From contig NZ_CAJGBF010000003.1 in the NCBI RefSeq assembly GCF_904424705.1, forward strand, positions 62,001-126,000: a stretch of 64,000 nt of DNA. Reading direction: 5' to 3'. A model generated the notes under the pieces. The model was not told the origin of the DNA. It was given only the letters and a program-made list of their open reading frames with translations, and did not search any database. Origin of the DNA: Rossellomorea arthrocnemi. GTDB taxonomy: Bacteria; Bacillota; Bacilli; Bacillales; Bacillaceae_B. Shown in pieces: positions 27,962 through 35,970 of this stretch (positions are counted from its first letter, which is position 1; the number at the start of each line of letters is the position of its first letter). The position numbers were made by a program, and so were the translations under genes.

Positions 27962-29191
27962 ATGCTACGTTCAATGTATTCAGGTATAAGTGGAATGAAA
28001 AATTTTCAGACAAAACTCGATGTCATCGGAAATAATATTGCAAATGTGAATACATACGGTTATAAAAAAGGCCGTGTGACATTCCAGGATCTAATGAACC
28101 AAACTGTTTCAGGAGCCAGCAGGGCAACAGATAACCGGGGAGGTCAGAATGCAAAGCAAATTGGACTAGGCTCTTCCTTATCATCGATTGATACAATCCA
28201 GACACAGGGAAGTCTTCAAACTACCGGACGTTCATTGGATGTCGCCATATCAGGAGATGGATACTTCGTTGTAAGGCAAGGGAATAATGAAATGTTCACC
28301 CGTGCAGGGAACTTCTACCTGGATTCAAACGGCAACCTTGTAACAGGTCAAGGGGATCTTGTGCAGGGGTATCCAGTCAATGCCAATGGGGAAGTCAATC
28401 AAAGTGGGACAGCTGACATTAAGATTGATACGAATACAACAATGGCTCCCCAGGCCACGAGTAAAGCGACTTATAACGGGAATTTGAAATCAAGTGCTCC
28501 TGATGGAACTGTTGTGGAGCTTGAAACGAAGGTAAAGGACTCACTCGGGAAGGATATTAGCTTGAACATGGTTCTAACCAAGTCAGCGAGTAATCCTAAT
28601 AACTGGACTGTATCTATCTCAAGTCCTACAACCGGAGTAACATTAACATCCGGGCAAAGCACTACTTTAAGTTTTGATACAGAAGGGAAGTTGACATCTC
28701 AAGTTCCCTTCCCAATTACGTTAGACAATCAAACTGGTGCGAACCAAACCCAAATCATCGACTTGGACTTCTCCAAGATCACTCAGTTCGATAGCTCATC
28801 ATCTGCTAATGTCGATACGGTAAATGGAAACTCAGAAGGGTATCTCGAAAGTTTCAATATCGGTTCTTCCGGTGAAGTGAACGGAGTATTTTCAAATGGA
28901 GAAGTACGAGTGTTAAGTCAATTGGCACTTGCCACATTTTCGAATCCCGGTGGATTGACGAAAGCAGGAAATAATCTTTTCCAGGCTTCCAACAACTCTG
29001 GAATTCCCAATCAGGGGATTGCCGGCGAAGGAAGGGGAGCACTACAGTCGGGATCACTTGAAATGTCCAATGTAGACCTCTCCGAAGAATTCACCGAGAT
29101 GATTACAGCTCAGCGTGGATTCCAGGCGAACACACGTATCATCACTACTTCGGATGAAATTCTGCAAGAGCTTGTGAACTTGAAACGTTAA
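27962..29191 (+). CDS. flgE: flagellar hook protein FlgE
   Basis: Hook subunit (sometimes annotated flgG in Bacillus). 409 residues. Rod/hook N-terminus GMKNFQTKLDVIGNNIANVNTYGYKKGRV, the DVAISGDGYFVV motif, and C-terminus LEMSNVDLSEEFTEMITAQRGFQANTRI. The central region (about 140-300) is Ser/Thr/Asn-rich and beta-like, corresponding to the exposed D2 domain. That makes it considerably longer than the roughly 264-residue hook protein of B. subtilis. An AAAGGGG ribosome site is upstream. Confidence 0.97.
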   Translation: MLRSMYSGISGMKNFQTKLDVIGNNIANVNTYGYKKGRVTFQDLMNQTVSGASRATDNRGGQNAKQIGLGSSLSSIDTIQTQGSLQTTGRSLDVAISGDGYFVVRQGNNEMFTRAGNFYLDSNGNLVTGQGDLVQGYPVNANGEVNQSGTADIKIDTNTTMAPQATSKATYNGNLKSSAPDGTVVELETKVKDSLGKDISLNMVLTKSASNPNNWTVSISSPTTGVTLTSGQSTTLSFDTEGKLTSQVPFPITLDNQTGANQTQIIDLDFSKITQFDSSSSANVDTVNGNSEGYLESFNIGSSGEVNGVFSNGEVRVLSQLALATFSNPGGLTKAGNNLFQASNNSGIPNQGIAGEGRGALQSGSLEMSNVDLSEEFTEMITAQRGFQANTRIITTSDEILQELVNLKR

Positions 29192-29247
29192 TTCCTTAAA
29201 AGGGAGGAAGGGGCTGACAGATCATTACGAAGGATCATGAAAAGCTA

Positions 29248-29481
29248 ATGTCAGTCCCAAAACTTATGATTACATTAACCAGGCTGAATGGTAAATCGTT
29301 TACTTTGAATGCCCTATACATAGAAACAGTAGAAGCGTTTCCGGATACCACTATTCTATTAACAAATGGGAGAAGGTACGTGGTGAAAGAAACAGTGGAC
29401 GAGGTCAATGCCCGCTCACTATCTTTCTTTCAAAAAGTAACTCTACTTAATCTGCACCAAGAGGGAGGGAGTACAAGTTGA
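29248..29481 (+). CDS. swrD: swarming motility protein SwrD (FlbD family)
   Basis: 77 residues. Core motif MITLTRLNGKSFTLNALYIETVEAFPDTTI is that of the FlbD/YlzI family; in B. subtilis SwrD raises flagellar torque for swarming. The start is uncertain: the ATG at 29248 and the ATG at 29266 both lack a good Shine-Dalgarno at normal distance, while a strong GGGAGG at 29202-29207 lies about 40 nt upstream of the first. Starting at 29266 would fit the family N-terminus better. The gene overlaps fliL by 4 bp. Confidence 0.9.
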   Translation: MSVPKLMITLTRLNGKSFTLNALYIETVEAFPDTTILLTNGRRYVVKETVDEVNARSLSFFQKVTLLNLHQEGGSTS

Positions 29482-29903
29482 AGAGTAAAGCCCTGACCAT
29501 CATGATGATATCATTGGTTACCATTACCCTTGCCGGTGTTATAACATTGGTCGTTATACTGAAGCTTTCAGGTGATGAAAAGACAAAAGAACCTTCTATT
29601 GAAGAAGTGATCGAAAACTCCGTGGACATACCTGAAACGACAACGAATTTAATGAGCAATGACTTTATCCGAATCTCATTTAAGATCCAAACGGATAGTA
29701 AAAAAGCAAAGAAAGAATTAGAAAAGAGAGACTTTCAAGTGAATAATATCATCATAGAAGAGCTTTCAGAATTGAAAGCAGAGGAACTGCAAGGGAAAAA
29801 AGGAAAAGAATTGGTCGAATCAAAGGTTAAAGACAAAGTGAACTCCCTTATGCAGGATGGCACGGTAAAAAAAGTCTATATCACCTCTATGATGATTCAA
29901 TAA
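29478..29903 (+). CDS. fliL: flagellar basal body-associated protein FliL
   Basis: Single-pass inner-membrane protein that surrounds the stators. 141 residues: membrane segment at about 8-29 (MMISLVTITLAGVITLVVIL), a short linker, and the periplasmic-type stomatin-like domain (FIRISFKIQTDSKKAKKELE... VNSLMQDGTVKKVYITSMMIQ). The start is TTG (29478) behind GGGAGGGAG, overlapping the swrD stop. Confidence 0.95.
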   Translation: MKSKALTIMMISLVTITLAGVITLVVILKLSGDEKTKEPSIEEVIENSVDIPETTTNLMSNDFIRISFKIQTDSKKAKKELEKRDFQVNNIIIEELSELKAEELQGKKGKELVESKVKDKVNSLMQDGTVKKVYITSMMIQ

Positions 29904-29937
29904 GACAGCCTATAATGGAAGGTTTGGAGGTGAAGGG

Positions 29938-30933
29938 ATGGCAAGTGAAATATTATCTCAAAGTGAAATAGATGCTCTTTTATCTGCCCTTAATACAGGG
30001 GAAATGAGTGCGGATGATTTCAAAAAAGAAGAGGAAGAGAAGAAAGTCAAAGTATATGATTTTAAGCGGGCATTACGATTTTCAAAAGATCAAATCAGAA
30101 GTTTAACAAGAATTCATGAGAACTTTGCAAGGATCTTAACCACCTACTTCTCTGCTCAATTAAGAACATACGTACAAATTAATGTCGCTTCTGCTGATCA
30201 AATCCCATATGAAGAATTCATTCGATCCGTTCCGAAAATGACGATATTGAATGTGTATGAACTGCCTCCTCTGGATGGAAGGATCCTGATGGAAATCAAT
30301 CCGAATATTGCCTATTCAATGATGGATCGTGTCATGGGCGGAAAAGGAATCAGTGTCAATAAAGTGGAGAGTTTGACGGAAATCGAAACGAGAATTATGA
30401 GTCAATTGTTTGAAAAGGCGTTTGAGAATCTTCGTGAGGCCTGGAGCACTGTGGTGGATGTTGAGCCACTGTTTGCTGAATTTGAAGTGAATCCTCAGTT
30501 TCTGCAGATGGTTTCTCCTAATGAAACCGTAGTGGTGATTTCATTGAATACAACCATCGGTGAAACGAGCGGTATGATCAATATTTGTATTCCACACGTT
30601 GTATTGGAGCCAATTCTTCCGAAATTATCAGGAAGTTATTGGATGGAATCAAAACGGAAAGAAAGTAATCCCGAAGATACAGCTCTTCTTGAAAGAAGAA
30701 TCAAGCAAGCGCAAGTACCTATCGTGGCCGAGTTAGGACAATCGGATATCACCATTGAGGAATTCCTTATGCTTTCGATTGGTGATGTCATTGAAATGAA
30801 TACCCGAATCGATGATCCTTTAACCATTAAAGTTGGTGAGATTCCTAAGTTTACAGCTCAGCCGGGTAAATCAAATAAAAAAATGGCTGTGCAAATATTA
30901 AATTCGTTGAAGGGGGGAGACGGTGATGAGTGA
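29938..30933 (+). CDS. fliM: flagellar motor switch protein FliM
   Basis: C-ring protein that binds phosphorylated CheY. 331 residues. The N-terminal CheY-P-binding peptide is ILSQSEIDALLSAL; the middle domain has the GGxG-type segment DRVMGGKG, and the C-terminal SpoA/FliN-like domain runs from about 245 (VPIVAELGQSDITIEEFLML). TTGGAGGTGAAGG precedes the ATG. The stop overlaps the fliY start by 8 bp. Confidence 0.98.
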   Translation: MASEILSQSEIDALLSALNTGEMSADDFKKEEEEKKVKVYDFKRALRFSKDQIRSLTRIHENFARILTTYFSAQLRTYVQINVASADQIPYEEFIRSVPKMTILNVYELPPLDGRILMEINPNIAYSMMDRVMGGKGISVNKVESLTEIETRIMSQLFEKAFENLREAWSTVVDVEPLFAEFEVNPQFLQMVSPNETVVVISLNTTIGETSGMINICIPHVVLEPILPKLSGSYWMESKRKESNPEDTALLERRIKQAQVPIVAELGQSDITIEEFLMLSIGDVIEMNTRIDDPLTIKVGEIPKFTAQPGKSNKKMAVQILNSLKGGDGDE

Positions 30934-32083
30934 TATGTTATCGCAAGATGAAATAGATGCGTTGCTTCGTGGTTCAGCAGAACCCGAAGAGGAAATAGAA
31001 AATCGCAAAGAGATTAATATGAGTGATTACATCAGCTCAATGGAAGAAGATGCTTTGGGGGAAATCGGGAATATTTCATTTGGAAGTTCTGCAACAGCAC
31101 TATCTACATTATTAAACCAGAAAGTGGATATAACGACTCCCAAAGTATCCATTATTAATAAGAATTATTTAGAGGAAGAATTTCCACATCCTTATGTCGC
31201 TATCCAGGTTCAATATACCGAAGGATTTTCAGGAGTGAACTTACTCGTGATTAAACAATCAGACGCCTCGATCATCGCTGATCTGATGCTTGGTGGTGAT
31301 GGAAAAAACCCATCTGGTGAATTAGGGGAAATTCAGCTCAGTGCTGTACAGGAGGCCATGAATCAGATGATGGGTTCCGCAGCGACATCCATGTCGACGG
31401 TATTCAGTAAGAAAGTGGATATTTCACCTCCATCCATTGATCTCATGTATATCCCGCAAGGAGAGGGGGAAGAAAACCTTCCAGATCAAGACCTGTTGGT
31501 AAAGGTATCATTTTCGTTGAAAATTGGAGACCTTATTGATTCTAATATCATGCAACTCCTGCCGTTGGTGTTTGCCAGAAGTCTTGTAGATGAATTAATG
31601 AATGGTGGAGCAACAGAAGAAGTGGCGGCAGCGTCCGCTCCTAGTATGGAAGCACCAAATGCCGCTCCGGGACCGGATAATAGTGGTATTCAAGAGAGTG
31701 CAACCATCTCTCACCCATCGCAACCTCAGCATTTGGGAGGACAAGGTGGGCATTCTGAAGCAGTAAATGTACAACCAGCTACTTTCAGTAGCTTTGAACC
31801 AGCTACTTTGGGACAACAGGAAACAAAAAATTTGAATATGCTATTGGATATTCCACTGCAGGTGACTGTGGAGCTTGGAAGAACAAACCGATCTGTCAGG
31901 GACATACTGGAATTATCGTCAGGTTCGATCATCGAGCTTGATAAGTTAGCCGGAGAGCCCGTTGATATCCTGGTGAACAGTCAGTTGATGGCAAAGGGGG
32001 AAGTCGTGGTCATCGATGAGAACTTTGGTGTCAGGATAACAGATATAGTAAGTCAGAGTGATAGAATTAAAAAACTAAAATAA
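30926..32083 (+). CDS. fliY: motor switch phosphatase FliY (FliN)
   Basis: Gram-positive FliN variant: C-ring component that also dephosphorylates CheY-P. 385 residues. N-terminal SDMLSQDEIDALLRGS resembles the FliM CheY-binding peptide; two CheC-like active-site repeats follow (ALGEIGNISFGSSATAL and AVQEAMNQMMGSAATSM), then a Pro/Gln/Ser-rich linker (about 235-290) and a C-terminal FliN/SpoA domain (LDIPLQVTVELGRTNRSVRD). The ATG at 30926 sits 8 nt after GGGGGG; a GTG one codon upstream is possible. Confidence 0.97.
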   Translation: MSDMLSQDEIDALLRGSAEPEEEIENRKEINMSDYISSMEEDALGEIGNISFGSSATALSTLLNQKVDITTPKVSIINKNYLEEEFPHPYVAIQVQYTEGFSGVNLLVIKQSDASIIADLMLGGDGKNPSGELGEIQLSAVQEAMNQMMGSAATSMSTVFSKKVDISPPSIDLMYIPQGEGEENLPDQDLLVKVSFSLKIGDLIDSNIMQLLPLVFARSLVDELMNGGATEEVAAASAPSMEAPNAAPGPDNSGIQESATISHPSQPQHLGGQGGHSEAVNVQPATFSSFEPATLGQQETKNLNMLLDIPLQVTVELGRTNRSVRDILELSSGSIIELDKLAGEPVDILVNSQLMAKGEVVVIDENFGVRITDIVSQSDRIKKLK

Positions 32084-32121
32084 TAGATTGATTTCTAACG
32101 AGATGATGGAGGATGAGGGTA

Positions 32122-32484
32122 ATGGCAAATAAAATTCTAATTGTGGATGATGCAGCCTTTATGAGAATGATGATCAAGGATATCTTAACTAAAAATGGGT
32201 TTGACGTAGTCGGGGAAGCAGCAGATGGAAGTCAGGCCGTGGATAAATATAAGGAACTTAAACCAGACTTAGTGACCATGGATATCACTATGCCTGAAAA
32301 AGACGGTATCGCAGCTTTGAAGGAAATCAAATCGATTGATGCCGGCGCGAAAATCATCATGTGCTCTGCTATGGGACAACAAGCTATGGTCATCGATGCC
32401 ATTCAAGCAGGTGCAAAGGATTTTATCGTGAAACCATTTCAGGCAGATCGCGTCATTGAAGCGATTCAGAAAGCTTTAAGTTAA
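32122..32484 (+). CDS. cheY: chemotaxis response regulator CheY
   Basis: Single receiver domain that, when phosphorylated by CheA, binds FliM and promotes counterclockwise rotation in Bacillus. 120 residues, the B. subtilis length. The acidic pair is Asp9-Asp10, phospho-acceptor Asp54 (LVTMDITMPEKDG), and the conserved Lys lies in DFIVKPF. GGAGG at 32108-32112 fixes the start at 32122; an in-frame ATG at 32113 directly abuts it. Confidence 0.98.
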   Translation: MANKILIVDDAAFMRMMIKDILTKNGFDVVGEAADGSQAVDKYKELKPDLVTMDITMPEKDGIAALKEIKSIDAGAKIIMCSAMGQQAMVIDAIQAGAKDFIVKPFQADRVIEAIQKALS

Positions 32485-32506
32485 CATCAATAAGAAGGTG
32501 CATGTA

Positions 32507-33145
32507 TTGAAAAAGTTTCAAATTCTATTATGTATGGTGTTTTTCTTCCTAATGGCGGGATCTGGGAGTTTTACAGCGTTCGCAGAAGTAAATAATGTGA
32601 AAGACTGCTTAGAGCATCCCGAAACATGCAGTGGGCAACAGACGAATGAAGTGGATGGTTCTGATTCAGGAATTGCCACTTCTGTTACGTTTGTAGATTA
32701 TCTCAAGATGATCATAGCCCTGATCTTTGTCGTTGCACTTATATATTTTTTATTAAAGTTTATTAATCAAAAGGGAAGATCGTTTCAACAAACAAAGTTA
32801 ATCAATCATTTGGGAGGAGCCCCTCTTGGAGGGAATCGCTCCGTGCAGATTGTAAAGGTAGGCAAACAGGTACTCGTATTAGGTGTAGGTGAAGATATTC
32901 AACTGTTGAAAGAGGTTAAGGATCAAAGTGAAAAAGAAGAGATTCTTTCCTACTATGAGGAAACCCAATTCCCCCATGCTAAATCTGCCGTATCGAGCTT
33001 GTTAACCAAAGTCAAAGGCTCTACGCCTAAAACACCGGAAAGCTCATTTCAAGCTCAGTTAAAAACACAGCTTGAGGAAATGAATAAAGGAAGAAAAAAG
33101 ATGCTGCAGGAGTTAAAGAATAAGGGGAAGCATTCAGATGAATGA
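32507..33145 (+). CDS. fliO: flagellar biosynthetic protein FliO (FliZ)
   Basis: Scaffold for assembling the FliP ring of the export gate. 212 residues. A cleavable-type signal peptide (MKKFQILLCMVFFFLMAGSG, probable cut after FAE or TAFA) precedes a short extracytoplasmic segment with two Cys (DCLEHPETCSGQ), a membrane segment at about 66-87, then a basic cytoplasmic tail. B. subtilis calls it FliZ. The TTG at 32507 is preferred (GAAGGTG 6 nt before), with a GTG at 32498 as alternative. Confidence 0.93.
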   Translation: MKKFQILLCMVFFFLMAGSGSFTAFAEVNNVKDCLEHPETCSGQQTNEVDGSDSGIATSVTFVDYLKMIIALIFVVALIYFLLKFINQKGRSFQQTKLINHLGGAPLGGNRSVQIVKVGKQVLVLGVGEDIQLLKEVKDQSEKEEILSYYEETQFPHAKSAVSSLLTKVKGSTPKTPESSFQAQLKTQLEEMNKGRKKMLQELKNKGKHSDE

Positions 33146-33803
33146 ATTCATGGAGTTTTTTAATAGTAGTTCTGCAGATAATGTGTCGACAAGTGTAAAG
33201 CTTCTATTACTTTTTACTGTTTTATCATTGGCACCCAGTATTCTGATATTAATGACATCTTTCACCCGGATCATGATCGTCCTGTCCTTTGTCCGGACAT
33301 CTCTTGCCACACAGCAAATGCCGCCGAATCAAGTGTTAATCGGCCTGTCTTTATTTCTAACTTTCTTTATTATGGCTCCTACTTTTCAAGAGGTAAATGA
33401 TGAAGCGTTAACACCTCTTTTTAATGAAGAGATTAATCTTGAGGAAGCTTACGATAAGGCTTCGCTTCCGTTCAAAGAATTTATGAGTAAGCAGACAAGA
33501 CAAAAGGATCTGGAATTGTTTCTGGAATATTCAGGGGCCGAAAGACCCCAATCTGTGAAAGATATTCCTCTCACATCCTTAGTACCAGCTTTTGCATTGA
33601 GTGAAATTAAGACAGCTTTTCAAATAGGTTTCATGATTTTTATTCCATTCCTGGTCATCGACATGGTCGTAGCAAGTGTATTGATGTCCATGGGTATGAT
33701 GATGCTTCCACCTGTCATGATATCCCTGCCGTTTAAAATTTTACTGTTTGTTCTAGTGGATGGTTGGTATTTAGTAATAAAATCTCTTTTACAAAGTTTT
33801 TAA
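33138..33803 (+). CDS. fliP: flagellar export gate protein FliP
   Basis: Core of the type III gate pore with FliQ and FliR. 221 residues and at least four hydrophobic segments. Family motifs TSFTRIMIVLSFVRTSLATQQMPPNQVLIGLSLFLTFF (read in parts), the FMSKQTRQKDL loop and the C-terminal FMIFIPFLVIDMVVASVLMSMGMMMLPP are intact. The methionine-rich M-loop (MSMGMMM) forms the gasket. It overlaps fliO by 8 bp. Confidence 0.98.
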   Translation: MNEFMEFFNSSSADNVSTSVKLLLLFTVLSLAPSILILMTSFTRIMIVLSFVRTSLATQQMPPNQVLIGLSLFLTFFIMAPTFQEVNDEALTPLFNEEINLEEAYDKASLPFKEFMSKQTRQKDLELFLEYSGAERPQSVKDIPLTSLVPAFALSEIKTAFQIGFMIFIPFLVIDMVVASVLMSMGMMMLPPVMISLPFKILLFVLVDGWYLVIKSLLQSF

Positions 33804-33817
33804 GTAGGTGAGTTTCA

Positions 33818-34087
33818 ATGAGTGCTGAATCCGTGATTGCCATAGCAGAGAGAGGAATCTACGTAACTCTCATCGTATCAGGTCCATTACTGCTGTTAGC
33901 TCTTGTCGTCGGTTTAATCGTCAGTATTTTTCAGGCAACAACCCAAATACAAGAACAGACACTTGCGTTCATACCGAAAATTGTTGCCGTGTTGATTGGC
34001 ATTGTATTCTTTGGACCATGGATGTTGACAAAGCTTGTGACGTATACATCCCAGATTTTTTCAGATTTAACAAGGTTCGTAGGGTAA
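33818..34087 (+). CDS. fliQ: flagellar export gate protein FliQ
   Basis: Small gate subunit wrapped around the FliP ring. 89 residues with two membrane segments (about 15-38 and 52-72) and the family core GPLLLLALVVGLIVSIFQATTQIQEQTLAFIPKI. GTAGGTGAG provides the ribosome site. 14 bp after fliP and 4 bp before fliR. Confidence 0.97.
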   Translation: MSAESVIAIAERGIYVTLIVSGPLLLLALVVGLIVSIFQATTQIQEQTLAFIPKIVAVLIGIVFFGPWMLTKLVTYTSQIFSDLTRFVG

Positions 34088-34091
34088 GAGG

Positions 34092-34868
34092 ATGGAAGAA
34101 CTCGTACCTATTCTATCGGTTTATCTCCTTGTGTTTGTAAGGGTTTCAGCTTTTTTTGTCACGATGCCTTTATTTTCATACCGAAATATACCTGCACAGC
34201 ATCGAATCGCTTTTTCAGTGGTACTATCCTGGGTCATGTATTATACAATCGACTCAAAGGCGTTTGATATCAACGGTCAATATTTCCTGCTTATCATGAA
34301 GGAAGCCATGGTCGGTCTTTTGATCGGTTTTGTTGCCTACATGATCGTCACGGCTATCCAGATTGCGGGGGGATTTATTGATTTTCAGATGGGGTTTGCC
34401 ATTGCAAACGTGATCGATCCTCAAACTGGGTCCCAAAGTCCTTTGACCGGGCAATATTTGTACACATTTGCCTTGTTATTATTACTTGCCCTTAATGGTC
34501 ATCATTTATTGCTTGATGGAATTTTTTATAGTTATCAAATGATCCCCATCGATCGTCCCTGGATTCCTTTTGGTGATGAAAACTTAGTTGATTATGTTAT
34601 TACATCCTTTAATTCCATGTTTATCATTGCATTTCAAATGTCCATACCTGTTGTTGCCACTCTTTTTCTTGTAGACGTCGCCTTAGGAATCGTGGCGAGG
34701 ACCGTACCCCAGTTAAATATCTTTGTTGTTGGGTTTCCCATAAAGATTGCAGTTGCCTTTATCGTATTATTTATTGTCATGGGAGTCACCTTTACGGTCA
34801 TGCAGCAGTTGTTTGAAATGATGTTTGTAACCATGAGGGATTTAATGAAAATTATTGGAGGCACATAA
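34092..34868 (+). CDS. fliR: flagellar export gate protein FliR
   Basis: Gate subunit closing the FliP-FliQ helix. 258 residues, about six hydrophobic segments. Recognised by VRVSAFFVTMPLFSYRNIPAQHR near the start, the GGFIDFQMGFAIANVIDP loop, and LGIVARTVPQLNIFVVGFPIKI. The end of the gene carries the GGAGG that serves flhB. Confidence 0.97.
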   Translation: MEELVPILSVYLLVFVRVSAFFVTMPLFSYRNIPAQHRIAFSVVLSWVMYYTIDSKAFDINGQYFLLIMKEAMVGLLIGFVAYMIVTAIQIAGGFIDFQMGFAIANVIDPQTGSQSPLTGQYLYTFALLLLLALNGHHLLLDGIFYSYQMIPIDRPWIPFGDENLVDYVITSFNSMFIIAFQMSIPVVATLFLVDVALGIVARTVPQLNIFVVGFPIKIAVAFIVLFIVMGVTFTVMQQLFEMMFVTMRDLMKIIGGT

Positions 34869-34869
34869 A

Positions 34870-35952
34870 TTGCAGTGGCTATCATTAGACCTACAGTATT
34901 TCAGCGGAGAAAAGACGGAGAAAGCAACTCCGAAAAAGAGGGACGATGCCAGGAAAAAAGGTCAAACAGCGAAAAGTCAGGATGTGAATACGGCGATTAT
35001 CCTTCTTGCTGTTTTTTTATTTCTGACCTTCAGCGCTTCCTATATTGGGGATATTGTGTTTGACCTGTTTCATCAAACGTTTCAGGAATACATGCTCATG
35101 GATCTTACTGAGAATACCGTTCAAGTCATTACCATGGATTTGATGAAGGAGATTGCTTTCCTTCTTGGTCCAATCATGCTCGTGGCACTACTTGCCGGTT
35201 TGTTCTCCAATTATATCCAAGTGGGCATAATGTTCACGACTGAGCCTTTACAGCCTAAATTGGAGAAGATCGATCCCATCAAAGGATTTAAAAGAATCTT
35301 TTCATTGCGTGCAATTGTAGAATTATTAAAATCAATCTTAAAAATTTCCTTTGTAGGGGCGATTACGTTTGTCGTCCTCTGGATGAACATCGACCGGGTA
35401 CTGAGTCTATCTTTTAAATCAGTTGGAGATTCCTTGACAACGATGGCAAGTTTAACGATACAAATGGGTATTGCAGCTTCTTTGGCATTGTTATTCTTAT
35501 CCCTTTTTGATTTTCTTTATCAGAAATACGATTTTGAGAAAAACATAAGGATGTCGAAACAGGATTTGAAGGATGAACATAAGAATATCGAAGGTGACCC
35601 CCTCATAAAGTCGAAAATTAAGCAAAGACAAAGGGAAATGGCCATGAGACGAATGATGCAGGAAGTTCCCGAAGCGGATGTTGTCATTACCAATCCCACC
35701 CATTTTGCCATTGCCCTTAAATATGACGAGAATAAAATGGATGCTCCTTTTGTCGTGGCAAAGGGTGTTGACTACCTTGCTCAAAAAATAAAATACATTG
35801 CCAATGAAAATGATGTCGTCATGGTTGAGAACCGTCCACTTGCCCGTTCACTCTATGACTCAGCGGAAATCGGTGATGCCGTTCCGGAAGAATTTTTCAA
35901 AGCAGTAGCGGAAATTTTAGCTTATGTTTACCGAATAAAAAACCAGATGTAA
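34870..35952 (+). CDS. flhB: flagellar export specificity switch FlhB
   Basis: Export-gate protein whose cytoplasmic domain cuts itself to change substrate class. 360 residues, the B. subtilis length. N-terminal EKTEKATPKKRDDARKKGQ, four membrane segments, then the cytoplasmic domain with the autocleavage site NPTH (Asn275-Pro276). The start is a TTG at 34870, 8 nt after GGAGG (34857-34861), 1 bp after the fliR stop; the upstream in-frame TTG at 34855 overlaps that ribosome site. Its last 80 residues resemble YlqH. Confidence 0.97.
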   Translation: MQWLSLDLQYFSGEKTEKATPKKRDDARKKGQTAKSQDVNTAIILLAVFLFLTFSASYIGDIVFDLFHQTFQEYMLMDLTENTVQVITMDLMKEIAFLLGPIMLVALLAGLFSNYIQVGIMFTTEPLQPKLEKIDPIKGFKRIFSLRAIVELLKSILKISFVGAITFVVLWMNIDRVLSLSFKSVGDSLTTMASLTIQMGIAASLALLFLSLFDFLYQKYDFEKNIRMSKQDLKDEHKNIEGDPLIKSKIKQRQREMAMRRMMQEVPEADVVITNPTHFAIALKYDENKMDAPFVVAKGVDYLAQKIKYIANENDVVMVENRPLARSLYDSAEIGDAVPEEFFKAVAEILAYVYRIKNQM

Positions 35953-35970
35953 GCAGTTAGGAGAGAAACC

